Positions 33,607 through 47,393 of a DNA stretch of 64,000 nt are shown in pieces. The DNA is from Bryopsis sp. KO-2023. Its lineage: Eukaryota; Chlorophyta; Ulvophyceae; Bryopsidales; Bryopsidaceae. Numbering within the stretch: the stretch's first letter is position 1; every line of letters begins with the position of its first letter. The stretch covers positions 2,294,001 through 2,358,000 of the forward strand of contig BSYQ01000003.1 of the NCBI GenBank assembly GCA_030272585.1. Reading direction: 5' to 3'. The position numbers and the translations under genes were made by a program. Below the pieces are notes generated by a model. The model did not search any database. It saw only the letters and a list, made by a program, of their open reading frames with translations, and was not told the DNA's origin.

Positions 33607-36190
33607 TCAGGGGGGGCAGTCATAAAGAAACATCGGCGACAGCATCATCGCGGGGCTTCGGAGTCCACCCCGTTGCAATGTGGCGGCGTTCGTAACTGTG
33701 GAGTCTACCAAGTCTTCAATGACGGCGTCCACAACTGTGGAGCCCACCTCGTTTTCAATGGCGGCGTTCACGACTGTGTCTTCTGTTTGTTGCGATATGT
33801 GCGCTTCGGGATGCTGCTTGATTCCTCCTTGCCCAATTTCGAACGCCACCGCGATGTGTGGGCAATTGGGCGACTTCGAGATCTGTCCACAGAATCGTCA
33901 GTCTATTTCGAGTGTTGGGAACGATCAAGCAAAAGCAGGGGACCTGACCGAACCTTGATAAGTCTGTTTTCGTCTGACCCTTCGAGTGCAAGGCGGGTGT
34001 TGATGGCATGAGCCCACTTTGTTCCCAGAGCCGCCGTTACCGCTGCCTCATCCGAAGCCCCCTCTTCTCGAAAGCTCGCCATCACCTGCCCATCTCACAC
34101 TCGATGCCCCATTCACTCTAAAACTTGTGGCCAAATCAATCACCCAAGCAATTAATCGGCCCAAAACTCTTGCGGAGCTGGTTCAGTGTGCATGCATGCA
34201 TGTAATTGATGTTTGTTTGTTTGTGCATGCATGCATGTTACAATAATCTAATGAATGTTTACATCTCAATATTCGTCTTTGATCTCCTCATGTTATAATC
34301 CAAATGAACACAGCACGCTTGACCAACAATACCTGATTGGTGACAAGAATTGGAATCTTGAACTTTTCTGCTATGGCCTTCAGCTTTGTCGCCTGTTGCC
34401 CGATCATATCTTGCCTGTCGATGAGCTCATCCCTCGAGTATTTGCCACTGACCAATGCAGCCACACTGTCCAAAACGACAAGGCCGGCACGCTGCTCAAC
34501 GATGTTCGTTTCCAGGTCCTGAGACCAGAACAAGAATCCAAAATAAAACAGGCACTGGGAATCATCATATGCTACTAGACCAAAAGAAACCAACTGCATT
34601 GATGTTCGCCGCCCCTTCCCCACCCCCCCCACCCCGAAAAAGAAAGCAAAAGAAAAAGAAAAGGTAGGAAAAGAAAAGAAAGATAAAAGACAAGCCCTCC
34701 CACCTTCAGCTCATCTAGAACTTCTGCTGCATTTTCGGGCATCACCACCATAATCTTTTCCATAGCTGATTGGACCCTTTCGTCGATATTGGGGTGCTCT
34801 TCTTCTTCTTTTTTCAGTATTTCACGAAGAATCTCTGTCAATCTTGGAAACAAGAAAATCGATCGACCTTGCAAAAAAAACTTTCATGATGGGTTTCATA
34901 ATTTAAAAAGCACAGGGATGTCCAGCAAAGATACCTGTTGCAGCTGAATTTCTTTTCTGTGTCGATATATATCACCGCCTTCCCTTGGCTAAAGCAAAAA
35001 ACACAAAAATGATCACCACGATACGATATATATCACAGCTGAAGCCACAGCGGGTTGGCTGACAATAACAACAATTTGCACATATATACGAGGTTTTCTG
35101 CCGTGATGTAATGCATGTGAAAAGAAAATCCACAGGGGGTTGCATGCTATTTGTAAACTTGGAAGCAAAATTCTGAGCGCACTGCATCATTCAATTTTTT
35201 ACCCGTAGTCGCCCAGTCCAGCAGCCACCACCAAGCTCAACGTGAAACAGAGCTGGGTTTTTCCAACCCCGGCAGGCCCAACCTACAACATGAGGAGTGC
35301 AACATAATCTCTTTTGCCCCTTGCTGGATCCATCCCTTTCCAATCGTGATAAGAAAAAGGATTCTCCACACAATGATGCGGCATTTGTGAAAATGGGGCC
35401 TGATGTATTCAGTTCACCAAAAAAAAAAAGCCAGCAGCGAATCATACCAATTCTGTGATGGTTTCCCGAGGAATACCCCCTCCCAACGCCTGGTCAAGGA
35501 GCTAGATCAATCAAATGCAAAACAATCAGAAAATCACCTCGGAAATGAGCTGAGGACGATGGTGGCACGTTGATCACATTTCACATGATAAATTTCCCAC
35601 AGAAATTGGCCAGTATGTCATGAATGAACCGTATATATTTTTTTTATTCTCGTGGGTATGTGAATCTCAGTTTTTGATTTTTGGAGTGGTGGGCTCATTT
35701 GTGCAGTGGAAAACGAGCTTTTAGGATCGGTGGAATACATTTGAAACAATAATGTACTGGATATGCATTTGGTGATTTTCTTCAATGAAAAAGAATCAAA
35801 CCACTCTTCATGGATGCACATACATCCAAAGACGTCGGCACACATCGGGCATTGGCTGCCACCAACAGATCATAAACCTGGAAAACATCAACTCGATCGA
35901 TTTCACCGCACGATTCATATCAATCATTCGATCCAAAAAAAATCGAATCTCAGTGTTGCACTCTCCGCAGTACATTCGCATCAGGCAAAAACATTCGTCA
36001 AAAAGCAGCGCACCGTGGCGCTCTCCGTGGCGACGTCTCGACTGACGTACTCCACCAAAGCATCGACGTCCGACATGCATTCGTCTTCCAAAATCTCGAG
36101 CAGATCCCAACGATCGAGACAGAGGAAACCTTCCACCGTGGTGACTCCGAGCTTTGCTAAATTTTCGACCGCCTCTGGCCGGATGTTCAT
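33607..36190 (-). CDS. RAD51B: RAD51 paralog RAD51B
   Basis: Nine exons: 36190-36014, 35877-35824, 35501-35448, 35282-35203, 34988-34935, 34842-34704, 34518-34333, 34085-33954, 33882-33607; 383 residues, every phase consistent. The RecA core is clear: GGGIPRETITEL, Walker A GPAGVGKTQ, AVIYIDTEKKFS, Walker B LVVLDSVAAL, FKIPILVTNQ, and the C-terminal ALGTKWAHAINTRLALEG ... IKISKSPNCP that marks RAD51B rather than RAD51C or XRCC3. RAD51B is part of the BCDX2 complex that supports RAD51 filaments in homologous recombination, in the nucleus. The 72-nt last intron shows very short introns occur here. The frame is open 21 nt upstream of this ATG to an acceptor (TCTAG|GGCTCC at 36211), so a further 5' exon is possible. 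The C-terminus carries a 13-residue tandem repeat of recent origin. Confidence 0.93.
33660..33777. repeat. Three tandem copies of a 39-nt unit in the RAD51B last exon
   Basis: Units at 33739-33777, 33700-33738 (both 39 nt) and 33660-33699 (40 nt). In the protein they give 13-residue repeats (TVVNAAIENEVGS, TVVDAVIEDLVDS, TVTNAATL...). The third unit has one extra base, which shifts the frame before the stop codon. Confidence 0.9.
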
Positions 36191-36211
36191 GCGGTCGAGC
36201 GCATAGGAGCC

Positions 36212-36742
36212 CTAGAGAAACGTTTTTCCCCATCGCGATCAGCCGCCGGCGGCATTGGTGGATCCTGAAACCGCAAAACATTTCGTGTGTTTGTACAGAG
36301 TAGCCGCACCATCGTTTCTCCTGAAATCTGATATCGTCAGGCAGGAGCGACGCCCGCCCAACCCTTCCAGTTTTTTTTTTTCAATTTGTGTTTGATGCGC
36401 TTATGTCATGCGTCGGTCAGACCCCAAACCGTGAGATTTTTTGCAAACGAAAAATAATCGATGCCCCCCCAAGACAAATTTTCCACCCCTGTCAAACCGT
36501 TTCCTCGCCAATTGTTCTCTTTCGAGTGCTGGTCCTTGCGTTTGGCTCGCTGGCAAAAAAAAAAAGTGAACACCAGGAAAAAAAAAAGGGAAGGCTTGTC
36601 CATTTCAGGCCAGCTCCGCATCGCGGTTTGAAGGAGAAGAGGGAGAGGGAAGCCAAAACCGTGCAAGAAACGCCAAAGCTTTTTCTTTTTTTCTCTTTTA
36701 TTTTGGAAAAAAGAACCAGAAACAGAGGGCTCGTCGCTTTCT
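36212..36742. promoter_or_regulatory. Divergent promoter region, RAD51B / XPO1
   Basis: About 530 bp separate the opposite starts. The part near XPO1 has T-rich tracts and a purine-rich stretch (36625-36690). No named element; it must carry both promoters, and perhaps a 5' UTR exon of RAD51B. Confidence 0.5.
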
Positions 36743-39700
36743 ATGGCGGAACGTTTGCTCGACTTCGCTGTTCCATTGGACGTGGGTCTACTCGAGCGAA
36801 CGGTAGACGCTTTTCACACGGCAGGCAACAATGAGCAGGTGGGTTTCGATGGGTGCGCTGTTATCGGCTGAGTTCTGCCCAGCTCCGTCGCTCTTTCGCG
36901 CGGCTCCTGCCCTTCGTGCGCAGCGTGGGTGGAATCCGTCGCTGAGCCTCCCCGTGAAGTCGATTGATCCCCCCACACGCTCCTCTCCGTTTCGTACGCG
37001 CGAAACAGCCGCTCGTGGTGGACAACCGGCATTGAGACCCCCTCTGATTTGACGTGATTCTGTCAAACCGATTCTCGTAACTTTTCGGCAACGCGTTGCC
37101 GTGTGGCTTGGGCAATCGACTCCGCGTCAACCGGGGCAATTTCGTGCGTCCGAAGACGATTCGTGAGCTGGTTTCGTTGGTTTTTCCAGAGAGGTGCTGC
37201 TGAAGCCATCCTGAGAAAGTTACAAGAGCATCCGGATGCCTGGCGGAAAGTGGACCAGATTCTGAAGGAGTCCAAAAGCTCGCAAACCAAGTTCTTTGCT
37301 CTACAGGTAAAGCCGCTGTTTCGCCCCGGTAGATTCTCGAATTTTCCACACTACCCCACCGACAGGACGGCCCTTTGGTCTGACTCGGAACGAAGCCAGA
37401 CGAAAGTCAAAGGCTTGATTCTCAAAGCACTTGATCGACCCCGTTTGTGGCGTATTTTTGTTTTTTGATGGTGTATATAACCTTGGGGAAAGGAATTCGA
37501 AGTGAGGTTTCTGAAGAATCCAAGAATTGGGCATGGGTCCTTCCAGAAAGTTCACCAGATAGGTAGAGCAACCAAATGTCAGTGCCCCTCTCTGGTAGCA
37601 GACAAAGTATGCATACATGAATATATATGTACATATAGTTTTGCTTTTCCTTTTCCCTTGTGCTTTTCATGCCAAGGCATTTCTTATTTTTAACTTTTAA
37701 TAACTTTTGATTTTTTTTGATTTTTTCTTTTTTTTTGGGGGGGGGCGAAAGAAAGAAATGGCCCCATTCACATATATATATATGTATATATGCGTATTGT
37801 GTAATTTTCAAACGACTATTAATATGTGGACCATTTTTTGTGCCTGCTTCGTTTCTGGCCGCAGATTTTGGAATCCCTGATTAAGTATCGATGGGGTGCC
37901 CTTCCGGAAGACCAACGAGAGGGGATAAAAAATTTCATTTCGACATTGGTGGTCAACATTTCGTCGACGCCCCCCCAAGAGCAGCAAGCCTTCTTCATGC
38001 GAAAGCTGGACGCCATCCTGGTCGAGATTTTGAAACACGATTGGCCCCACAGATGGAAGGGTTTCATTCCGGAGCTGGTCGCCGCTTCCCGAACTTCGGA
38101 GGTGTTATGCGAAAACAGCATGCACATATTGCGGTTGCTTTCCGAGGAGATTTTCGACTTTTCGAGGGGAGCCCTGACCCAGGCGAAGATCAAGGAGCTG
38201 AAATCGTCGCTCAATGACGAGTTTCGGTTGATTCACGAACTGTGCCATTTCGTGTTGAACAATTCGCAGTGTCCGTCCTTGATCCAGGCCACGCTGTCCA
38301 CCCTGCATGCGTATCTTTCCTGGGTGCCTCTGGGGTATATTTTCCAAGGAAATATGGTGGAGAAGCTGTTGCAATTGTTTGCACAACCGCCCTTCAGGAA
38401 TCTGGCTTTGCAATGTTTGACAGAGGTGAGGGTTAAATGTATATATATATCCATCGAGTGTTTGGAATTAGAGAAAGAAAGAAAGAAATGAAAGGAAAGG
38501 GGGGGGGGGGGAGAAAGAGTTAAAATCGATGAGCAGGGAGGTCACTGTGTGGGTGCCCATCAAATTTTATCCTTCTGCTACAAACTGCATTGTTCTCCGA
38601 AAACTCCAACGTTGAGAAGTACTGAGTTTAAAAACTAAAAAATGTTTGGGGATCAAATTTTTTTTGGCCGAAAGCGTTCCCTGAGACCGATGGCAATGAA
38701 TTGTGTTTTTTTTTGTTAAATATTTTCCTTTGAAATGCTGCAGATTGGCTCGCTCAACATCAACGAGTTTGGAAATCAGTTTGTGGCGATGTATCGAGTT
38801 TTCATGGGTCAATTGATGCCCATTTTGCCTCAGCAAGTCAGCATTGCGAACGCTTACGAAAACGGGAAGACCGAAGACCAAAAATTCATTCAAAACCTCG
38901 CTCTGTTTTTCACGGGCTTTTTCAAGGTCCGACACCACATACATGAATATATCTTTTTGATCATTTTTTTTTCCGACCCGTTTCGGGTTCCATATGCATT
39001 AGTCATGTTTTGGTTAGGTTGAATCACTTTTCATCGACGGGTTGAGGAAGACCCCCAATCTAATTTATTAGTTATCACTAATCATGCGGATATTCCCCAA
39101 ACATGGTGGCTTTTGCTGTCGAATATCCAAAAACTTTTGGAAAAATAAAAGCTTTTTGTTTCTCTTTTCCATTTCTTTCTGCATCATGTCAGATCTAACA
39201 TCTGTTTTTTCTTTTTTCCCCCTCTTTACAATCAATAAAACCCCACATAAAAATTTCGCAGAGCCATGAACTCCTCCTGGAAAGCACCGAACCCGACAGA
39301 CAGAATCTACTGATCGGACTTCAATATTTGGTGCATATATCTTACGTGGATGACGTCGAGGTTTTCAAGACTTGTTTGGATTACTGGAATTACTTCGTGA
39401 TGGAGGTGTACAATGCTGCGGTTCCATGTCAGACTGGCCGGATGACTTTTTATGACAGTCGCACTTGCGGTGGAAAAGAAAGGCGGCTTTTTTTCGAGTC
39501 GATTCTTTCGCAACTGCGGACGCTTATGTTGTGTAGGATGGCGAAACCAGAGGAGGTGTGTGTGTGCATTGAAATTGAAGTGTTTGCAAAAGAAAGTAAA
39601 GTTTCAAGGGGGGGGGGGAAGCTTCATGCTAAATTAGGAAAAATCTCCAAAAAGTTAGGATGCAATGAAACAAACATGCGGTCATGGTCATGTTTTAGTC

Positions 39701-42700
39701 ATGTCAGGAGGGAGTGTGTCGACTGGGTGACTGACTGACTGACTGAGAAACGCTTTGGTATTAAGTGGAAAAATAAATGAAATTAAAAAAACAACACCAC
39801 AGGAATAAATAAATAAAGTTGCAAATGAGAAAACCCAAAACGAACACAAACACACACACACACACACTTTCGTTACATTTCTTTTGTTCGTTTCTTTTTT
39901 AAATTTCAATCAATCGATTCACACTGCAGGTAATCGTTGTGGAGGATGAGAATGGTAACGCGGTTCGAGAAACTATGAAAGATAGTGAGGTGCTCGCCCA
40001 ATACAAGACGATGCGAGAAACCCTCATCTATTTGAGTAACTTGGATCAAGAGGACACAGAGAGGCAAATGCTGGACAAACTTCGAGCCCAGGTGAACAAC
40101 AGTCTCAAACGATGGTGGTGTTTTTAAAACACGGGCCCAATATATACATACATATATATTATATAATATATGTATTTCAGAATGTTCAGAGATTGCTCAG
40201 TGCATCGCTTGAAATCGTAGCATCAGAAACTATGACTAATCTGGTACATTTGGATAGAGTGGAAAGGTCCCTGCCCTTTGCTTATGGGAACAATGCCGGA
40301 AAAAAAACTCACAGCTTTCAGGGAAATGTTGAATGTGTCGATGTGCATGCCCAAATCTCCACACATCAAAATTAAGAAACATTCTCATTTCTTTCGGCGG
40401 TGGTGGTTTACTTTATTCTGTCAAATGTATTACATCAAGGCGGAGCTTCCAGCCCTCTGCAGTCGTTCCACTATGCACATGAGTAATGTGGCCCCAGGTT
40501 AACTTTTATCGATGTGGGTTTTTGTTCTCCTGGAAAATACCATATATATTCCGGCAGAATGTCAGGATTTTTTTGTGTGTGTGTTATATTACTAAATTAC
40601 TTTTTTTTTTGCAATTTTTTGAATGAATGGGTTTCAGTTGAAGAGTGTGCAAAACACAGCCCACGACTTGTCTTGGACGGCTTTGCATACGCTGTGTTGG
40701 GCGATCGGGTCTGTCAGCGGAACCATGCAGGAAGACATGGAGAGTCGTTTTTTGGTATCAGTGATTAGGGACCTTTTGAGTTTATGCGAGCTGACGAGAG
40801 GAAAAAACAACAAGGCCATCATCGCTTCGTGCATCATGTAAGATCATGAAAAAGCATCCCGATTTCTTTCTGATTTTTTTTTTTGATCAAAATGTTTTGA
40901 ACATTTCATGGATCGAAAGTGTTTTCTTATTCCCCTGTTCCAAAAATAATAATTTTTTGAAACTTTTCGCTCTTTTTTGTGTGTGTGGGGGGGGGGAGGG
41001 TGCACGGGGGACTTTCATTTCATTCTTTTTTTTTCAATAACTAAGGAAATGTTGGAAGGAGCACCCTTCGAAAGACTGTTTTCTTTTCTTTTGTGAAATG
41101 TGCAAAGCATCAGGTGGAAAAATATAGAAGCCATCATTTTTACCTGAATGAGAAACGAGAAAACTGCCACTGCTTAACAAAAAAGAATTCAACCGATGCA
41201 CAATTTTTTTGAATTTTTTTGAATTTTTTTTCATTTCTTCTTGAATTCCATTTTGGCTGTCCCTCCAGGTATGTCGTCGGGCAATACCCCAAGTTTTTGC
41301 GAGCCCATTGGAAGTTTTTGAAGACGGTGGTGAATAAACTGTTTGAGTTCATGCACGAAATGCACCCCGGAGTGCAAGATATGGCTTGCGATACCTTCCT
41401 CAAAATTTGTAATAAGTGCAAGAAACAGTTTGTCATTGACCAGGTATATACATTTCCAACACCACCCAACCCACTTGCCCACATAAATTCACACCAAAAA
41501 AAAAAAAAAAAACACTGGGGAGGGATATTTTTAATTTTTTTCGGTTTTAAGTGAGTCGTTTAGATGACCGTTTCAAAATAAAATTAAAAAAAAAAACAGA
41601 AGCGAAAATCCTTGTGGTTGATGGAAAATCCAAGGAGAGTGCATTTGTGCAGTGAATTTTTCTTTTTTTTTATTCTCCCCACAAACCCAATATTCACCAT
41701 CATGACTCTACCTCCAAAAATGGTTTTTTTTTGTTTTCATTTTCATGGTTATATTTTTCTTTTTCCAGCAAGACGAGCCGAAAAAATTCATCGTGGAGCT
41801 GCTGGAGCATTTGACAGAAACCATTCGAGATTTGCAACCGCATCAAGTGAACTCTTTTTACGAATCCGTGGGATTGATGATCAGTTCTGAATCAAACGAA
41901 AATTATCAAGTGGAATATCTGGTGAGATTAGTAATTTGTATTTACTCGCTTTTGTATGTGTATATTCTACATTTGTATTCAGTCTGTCCAGATATTGACC
42001 CCTTGCAAATATTCCACAGTCATCTTTCTGATACGATGAATTTTTATGATTAGAAAAACTTTTTTCGATAAAACAGTGAAAAACATATGGAAAAAAACCT
42101 TCATTTTTTGAATGAATTATGATCCCTGATATGGAGGTGCATGTGGAATGCCCGCCTATTTTTGTGTCAATAATTGTCTAATGTGAAACCAACCACCGGT
42201 CCAAAAAAAAAAGCCAACAATCAATTCAACATGCCTTTCAAGCATCACTGCAATATTCCAGAGTGCTTCTGGACAGCCCACGAATCTTAAAAAATAAATA
42301 AATAAAATAAAATTATACTAAAATAATATGCACTGCATGTAACAAGGGTGTAGTGTTGCTGTCGAAATGCAGATGATGTTGATGAGTCCTCCGAACGCCG
42401 CCTGGAAGGAAGTCATAGCCCAAGCTTCAGCAAACATAGAATCGCTGAAGTCCCCAGAAATTTTGAAGAAGGTCCAGAATTGCTTGCAGGCGAACACGTC
42501 CGTCTGTCAGTCCCTCGGCGACCCCTTCGACCATCAAATGAAAACGATATACGTAGAAATGCTGGAAATCTACAAGTGAGCATGGGATGAAAAAAAAAGC
42601 TGATATAAACCCACACGGGCAGAATGATTTGAAAATATGTAATAGGTCTGGTTAATTATCTGGTTTTTTTTTGTTGTTTTCTTTTTGTGGGGGGCTTGGA

Positions 42701-45700
42701 GCCAATGATGGAAGTGGGCATTTTTCCGGCTTAAGAAAAGGATGTGTGTCGAATCTGAGAAGCAGAAAAGAAAAAGCCAATATAATAAATAAATATGAAC
42801 CCAATTCATAATTTTTTTAATTCATTAATTTTAATCTAAACAGAGCATGAGTTCCCAGTCATCGAAATCCTCTCACGAGTAAATTTTAAATTTTTTGTCT
42901 TCTATTTTTTTCATGCCAGGCAGTACAGTGAATTGATATCGAAGGAAGTATCATCCGGGGGACCTTACGCCGCAAAATCGGCTTTCGTAAGAGCCATGCG
43001 GTCCGTGAAACGATCTGCGTTGAAGTTGCTGGAGACTCTGGTGGAATCCATGACTAAGAAGGATGTCATCATGGGGTATGTGCCCAGAATGCTGGACCCC
43101 ATTCTTGGCGACTACAATCGAAATGTTCCAGATGCAAGGTAAGTCGATAAAGAAACAGCTCATTCCAGTGAGCAGTTTTTTTTTTCCCTTTTATTTCACC
43201 TTTTTTTTTTTCGGGTGGGATGAAGAGGATGCAAAAAATGATAAACAGGAGAACTATCCAGGAGAACTTGAAATGAAACCCTGATCCACGTTCAGACAAG
43301 TTTCAACGAGGAGTGCCGGAAAAAACAAAAACACAAAAACAAAAACGATCACTTCATGTTTAATTTCCGGAACACAAACCGACAGAATTTTACAAAAATT
43401 TTGATAGCTTCAGTTTCCTTCCAAAAAACCCCTTGTCTGACACCTCTCATGCGTGAGATCGCATTTTTCGATCCTCGAAACGATTCCAAAAGTTAAATTT
43501 GAGTTTAAAACTCTTTTCGTCGATTTTCACCCAGGGACCCCGAAGTATTGAGCTTGTTCGCCACCATCATCCGGAAGCTGCAATCCCACATGGCAGACGA
43601 AGTCCCCCGTGTCTTCGAAGCGGTGTTCGAGTGCACCCTCAACATGATAACCAAAAACTTCGAGGATTACCCGGACCACCGGCTCAAATTTTTCGCCTTG
43701 CTGCATGCGATCACCAATCATTGTTTCAAGGTTCTCTTTGCTATGTCCCCCGGGCAGCTGCAATTGGTGATGGATTCGATCGTCTGGGCGTTCAGACATA
43801 CGGAAAGAAACGTGGCGGAGACTGGGCTGAATCTGTTGGAGGATCTGTTGCATAAGTTTCAGGAGTCCGGGGTGCAGGTTCTCACCGGCTTCCATCGGGC
43901 GTACTTTATCAAGATCATGCAGGAAATTCTGGTGGTGATGGCAGGTATGGTCGCCAGTTTGTTCTCAGTTGTGCTTTTTTTCGTGTCACTCCAAAACATA
44001 TATACATATATACCATTAAAAAAAATCGCTTTTGCTGTAGTCAAAAGCAAGGATCCGATCTGTGAATCTGAACTGAAAGAAAAAAAAGGGGGGGGGGAAC
44101 CCCCCAAACGAAAAAAAATCATTATAATGTACAATATTATTGATAATAATTTTGAGTACACCACAAATGCCTGTGAATATCGTTGCATAATATAATATCT
44201 TGAGCTCCTCCACTGACTACAGCGATCAATTCAGGACCGAACAGAAACTCGAAAAAACATCTGCTCGTTTTCAAGAGAACCACCTTTGCAATACAATCAG
44301 AAAAAACACAAACCCTCCTCTCGACACATCATTTCTAATCGATCACATTATTCATTTTTTTTAATGCTCTTTTTGCAGATGGCTTCCACAAGCCTGGGTT
44401 CAAGCAGCACGCGAAGATTTTGCATCATTTGTTCACGGTGGTGCAAATGGACGGTGCGATTCAAGGACCTCTGTGGGATCAGTCGAAGGGGGGCACTCAT
44501 ACAAACAACGCAACCTACATTCGGGAGTTTGTCGAGGACCTGCTGACACGCTCATTTCCCAACTTGACTGCTGCCCAAGTCATGGTGAGTTTATGTAGGT
44601 ACTTACATATATATGCCTATAGATATATATATATATATTGAGCTGAGTGTGTGTGTGTGTGTAAAAATACCCATCCCCCATCCCCTTTCCCACAGCAGCT
44701 CTATTTTGTTGACATGCATCTGTGAAAATAAAAGTCTTCCAAGTGTTTCGGCTTTTTTTTTTCTTCTTTCGGGTTTTTTCCCCTGTCGAGTCTGAGGGTG
44801 GGGGAAAAGAGCTAGATAAAAGAAAAGGATATAAGCCCATTTTATTTCCCCCCCACCCACCCAAAAAAAAGAAAGGAAAGGAAAAGTGTGTAGGCGGAGG
44901 GTAAAGTCGGATAGAAAAAAATGCTCTGAACAACAATTTTTGGTACTTTTTTTTTTGGTAAAGGTCGGGGTTTTCTGGGGCCACCACCTCTCGTCAAAAT
45001 TTCACATAAAGGCAGACGGTTGAGCTGCCACTCTTTGTGAATCCCTATGGTGCGTTGGGCATGTTGTTTAGAGGAAATGCGTGTCCTCTTCCTCCAGAGC
45101 ATGTAAGCGTCCATGGATATGTCAAATTTCTGTCCTGATTTTTGGTTTGGGTGGTGTTTTTGTGTTTTTTTTTGCCGTGTCGGAAAAGGCTTGCGTGGCG
45201 GGGATGTTTGATATGCGGGAGTTTCCGGCCTTCAAATCGCATCTTCGGGATTTCTTGGTCCAAACGAAGCAGTTCGCATCGCAAGACAATGCTGAGCTCT
45301 ATGCAGAAGAAGCGGCTGCTCAACGAGAGGTCGGAAATCGAAATATATATATATATATAAATAATGAATGTAAATAGAACGTTCATTCATATATAGATAT
45401 GTATTTTTTTCGACTTAAGGAAAAACTGATCAGGGACTGAAGGATGGCCGATCGGTCGGACAGTATGATCTGTCCATTTCCATTTCTATGTTTTCTGTGT
45501 GTTTTTTCTCTCCCTAGTTTCGGAAAGCAATGGAAAAAAGGGTGCTTGGAAAAAAATCCCATGAGGGATATATAACGCAATCTAAACACAAATATACAGA
45601 CATGTGCTAGGGGTCTATGTTTGTTTTCCCCTAATCCGAGTGATATTGAAAAAACACAGCCAGTTGTGGTTTCATGATATTGGCCGAATGTGGGGGGCTG

Positions 45701-45959
45701 AGAAAAAAATTAATTAAGTTCTAAGTTTAGAGAAGGAGCATTTGTTCGTTCGTTCATTCATTTGTTTGTTTTGATTTTTTTAAATGTATCACATCAATCG
45801 AGGCCGAAAGCCTCCATGCAGTCTGTCCACTGACACCACTAATTTATTTTTATTTATATTTATATGTTGATTCATTTATTTGCGTCCTTGCAGGCAGAAA
45901 AACGGCGGATGGCTGGAATTCCAGGAATGTTGCTTGTAAAAGAAGAAACCGATATGTGA
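36743..45959 (+). CDS. XPO1: Exportin-1 (CRM1)
   Basis: Fifteen exons: 36743-36838, 37190-37306, 37865-38425, 38744-38926, 39262-39555, 39930-40091, 40638-40837, 41269-41443, 41769-41921, 42373-42575, 42920-43138, 43535-43944, 44379-44584, 45189-45329, 45894-45959. The length is exactly 1062 codons with stop, 1061 residues, close to the usual 1070. It matches CRM1 from end to end: [19 protein letters not shown] at the N-terminus, [36 protein letters not shown], the CRIME region, [20 protein letters not shown], and [19 protein letters not shown]1 is the karyopherin that carries leucine-rich-NES cargo out of the nucleus with Ran-GTP. The cysteine modified by leptomycin B (human Cys528) is conserved in VQDMACDTF. 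The C-terminal acidic end is shortened (KEETDM). Donors at exon 4 (GTCCGA) and exon 14 (GTCGGA) are weak, but the family alignment requires them. Confidence 0.97.
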
Positions 45960-47393
45960 GAATTTCTAGATACGTTTCCACTTTTTGCTTCGATTATTCC
46001 CAAAAAGGAAAAAAAAAAAAAAAAAATCCGAAAGTGCAGGTCAATTCACGCTGTTTTGAAAGCTTCTTTTTTCCCCTCCTTTCTTTCTTTCTTTTTACTT
46101 TTTTTTTTCTCTCCCCTCCCCCACACTCCCAGTTCTCAAATATGGAAGAAAAAAAAGGGAAAAAAGGAAGAAAAAAAAATATACCGAGAAGGGGTGGATC
46201 TCATTTTCGACACAAGAAACAAAAGCAAACACATGTGGGAGGGTTCGAAATCTCTTTTTTCAAAACCTAAAAAAAAAGGAGGGATTGTAATATTGGGCGT
46301 TTGTTTTGCACGGGGATTTTTGGCGTTGTAGATTCAATTAGAGATACATATATGTTTTTTGTCGTCTTTTATTTTATATTGGAGGGGAAACCAAAAAAAA
46401 GAACAAAAAAGATGGGGAAAATAGAGGGTGGGGAGAAGAAAAAAGAGAGAGAGAGAAAAGGCCGCATTGAAAAAGGAGAGAACTAGAAGGAGGGGGGGGG
46501 GGAGAAAAAGATCCGAATATACGAAGTTTGTTTTTCATTTGCTGTGGTTTTAAAACTGGTACGGGTGGGAAGGGGGTTAAAAAAAAAATATCAGGGGGGG
46601 GGGGAGGGGGGGCGGTTGCTCTGTGGCGGGTGGGTTTATTGGGGGTGTTGTTGAATGACGGAACATTATTGTTGCGAAATGAAAGAGGAAAAAAAAAAAA
46701 ACAGATAAAGAACATACGATAGAGAGTTGGATGGGGGATTCACCATAGCTAGATGTTTTTTGTTTTTCGTTTTTTACATGTTTAAAAAAAAAAGGCAGAA
46801 GAATACTCCGGCTCTTTTCTCTTCGTGACCAAAGCTTTTCTCTCTTTTCTTTTTTTCTCAAATTCCCTTCTCTCTCCATCCCACCCCTCCTTTTTTTTTT
46901 GCCTCTCTCTCTCTCTCTCTTTTTTTTTCCCTCTGTGTCAGAAATCATACAAAATTAAAAAGGTTCCACAACTGATCATTTGATGAATCTGTAATTTCTA
47001 TAGGTTCAAAAGAGAACAACAGAAGAAAAGGCCCAAGAAAAGGTCTACAACCTGGACCTTTTCCTGGGGGCAAGGGGACAATGATGTATGTTTTGCTCCA
47101 TATTCCAGATATCTATGTCACTGTTTTCATATCCTGAAAGTGCCTCTATAAATAATAAATAAGATGGATGTGTAGGATTCCATCAACGTCATCAGAGAAC
47201 AGGCTGGCAATTTGAAGAGAGCCATAAGTTTATTTCAAAAAACAGATTCATCCCCACAAGCCCAAGTGTCGGTGCTCCAAGACATCCAGATTCAAAAAGA
47301 GTAGTAGAAAAAATAAACAGACAACAAGAATGTGCTTGTTGATAACTGGAATTGTGTCAATGGTGGATGAAATCCAATGAGGAGAAAAAAGCG
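45960..47393. other. XPO1 3' flank, low complexity
   Basis: About 1.4 kb of A-, G- and T-runs with (GA)n near 46448 and (CT)n near 46908. Presumably the XPO1 3' UTR and spacer. No gene seen. Confidence 0.55.

Noticed and set aside
34191-34240. GCATGCATGCATG runs in a RAD51B intron, also at 51537-51552 in MCM9
   Set aside because: Short alternating repeats common in such DNA; no sign of function.
40178-40375. Possible extra XPO1 exon after TTTCAG at 40177
   Set aside because: CRM1 alignment joins the exons on either side directly and in phase; including it would insert non-family sequence.
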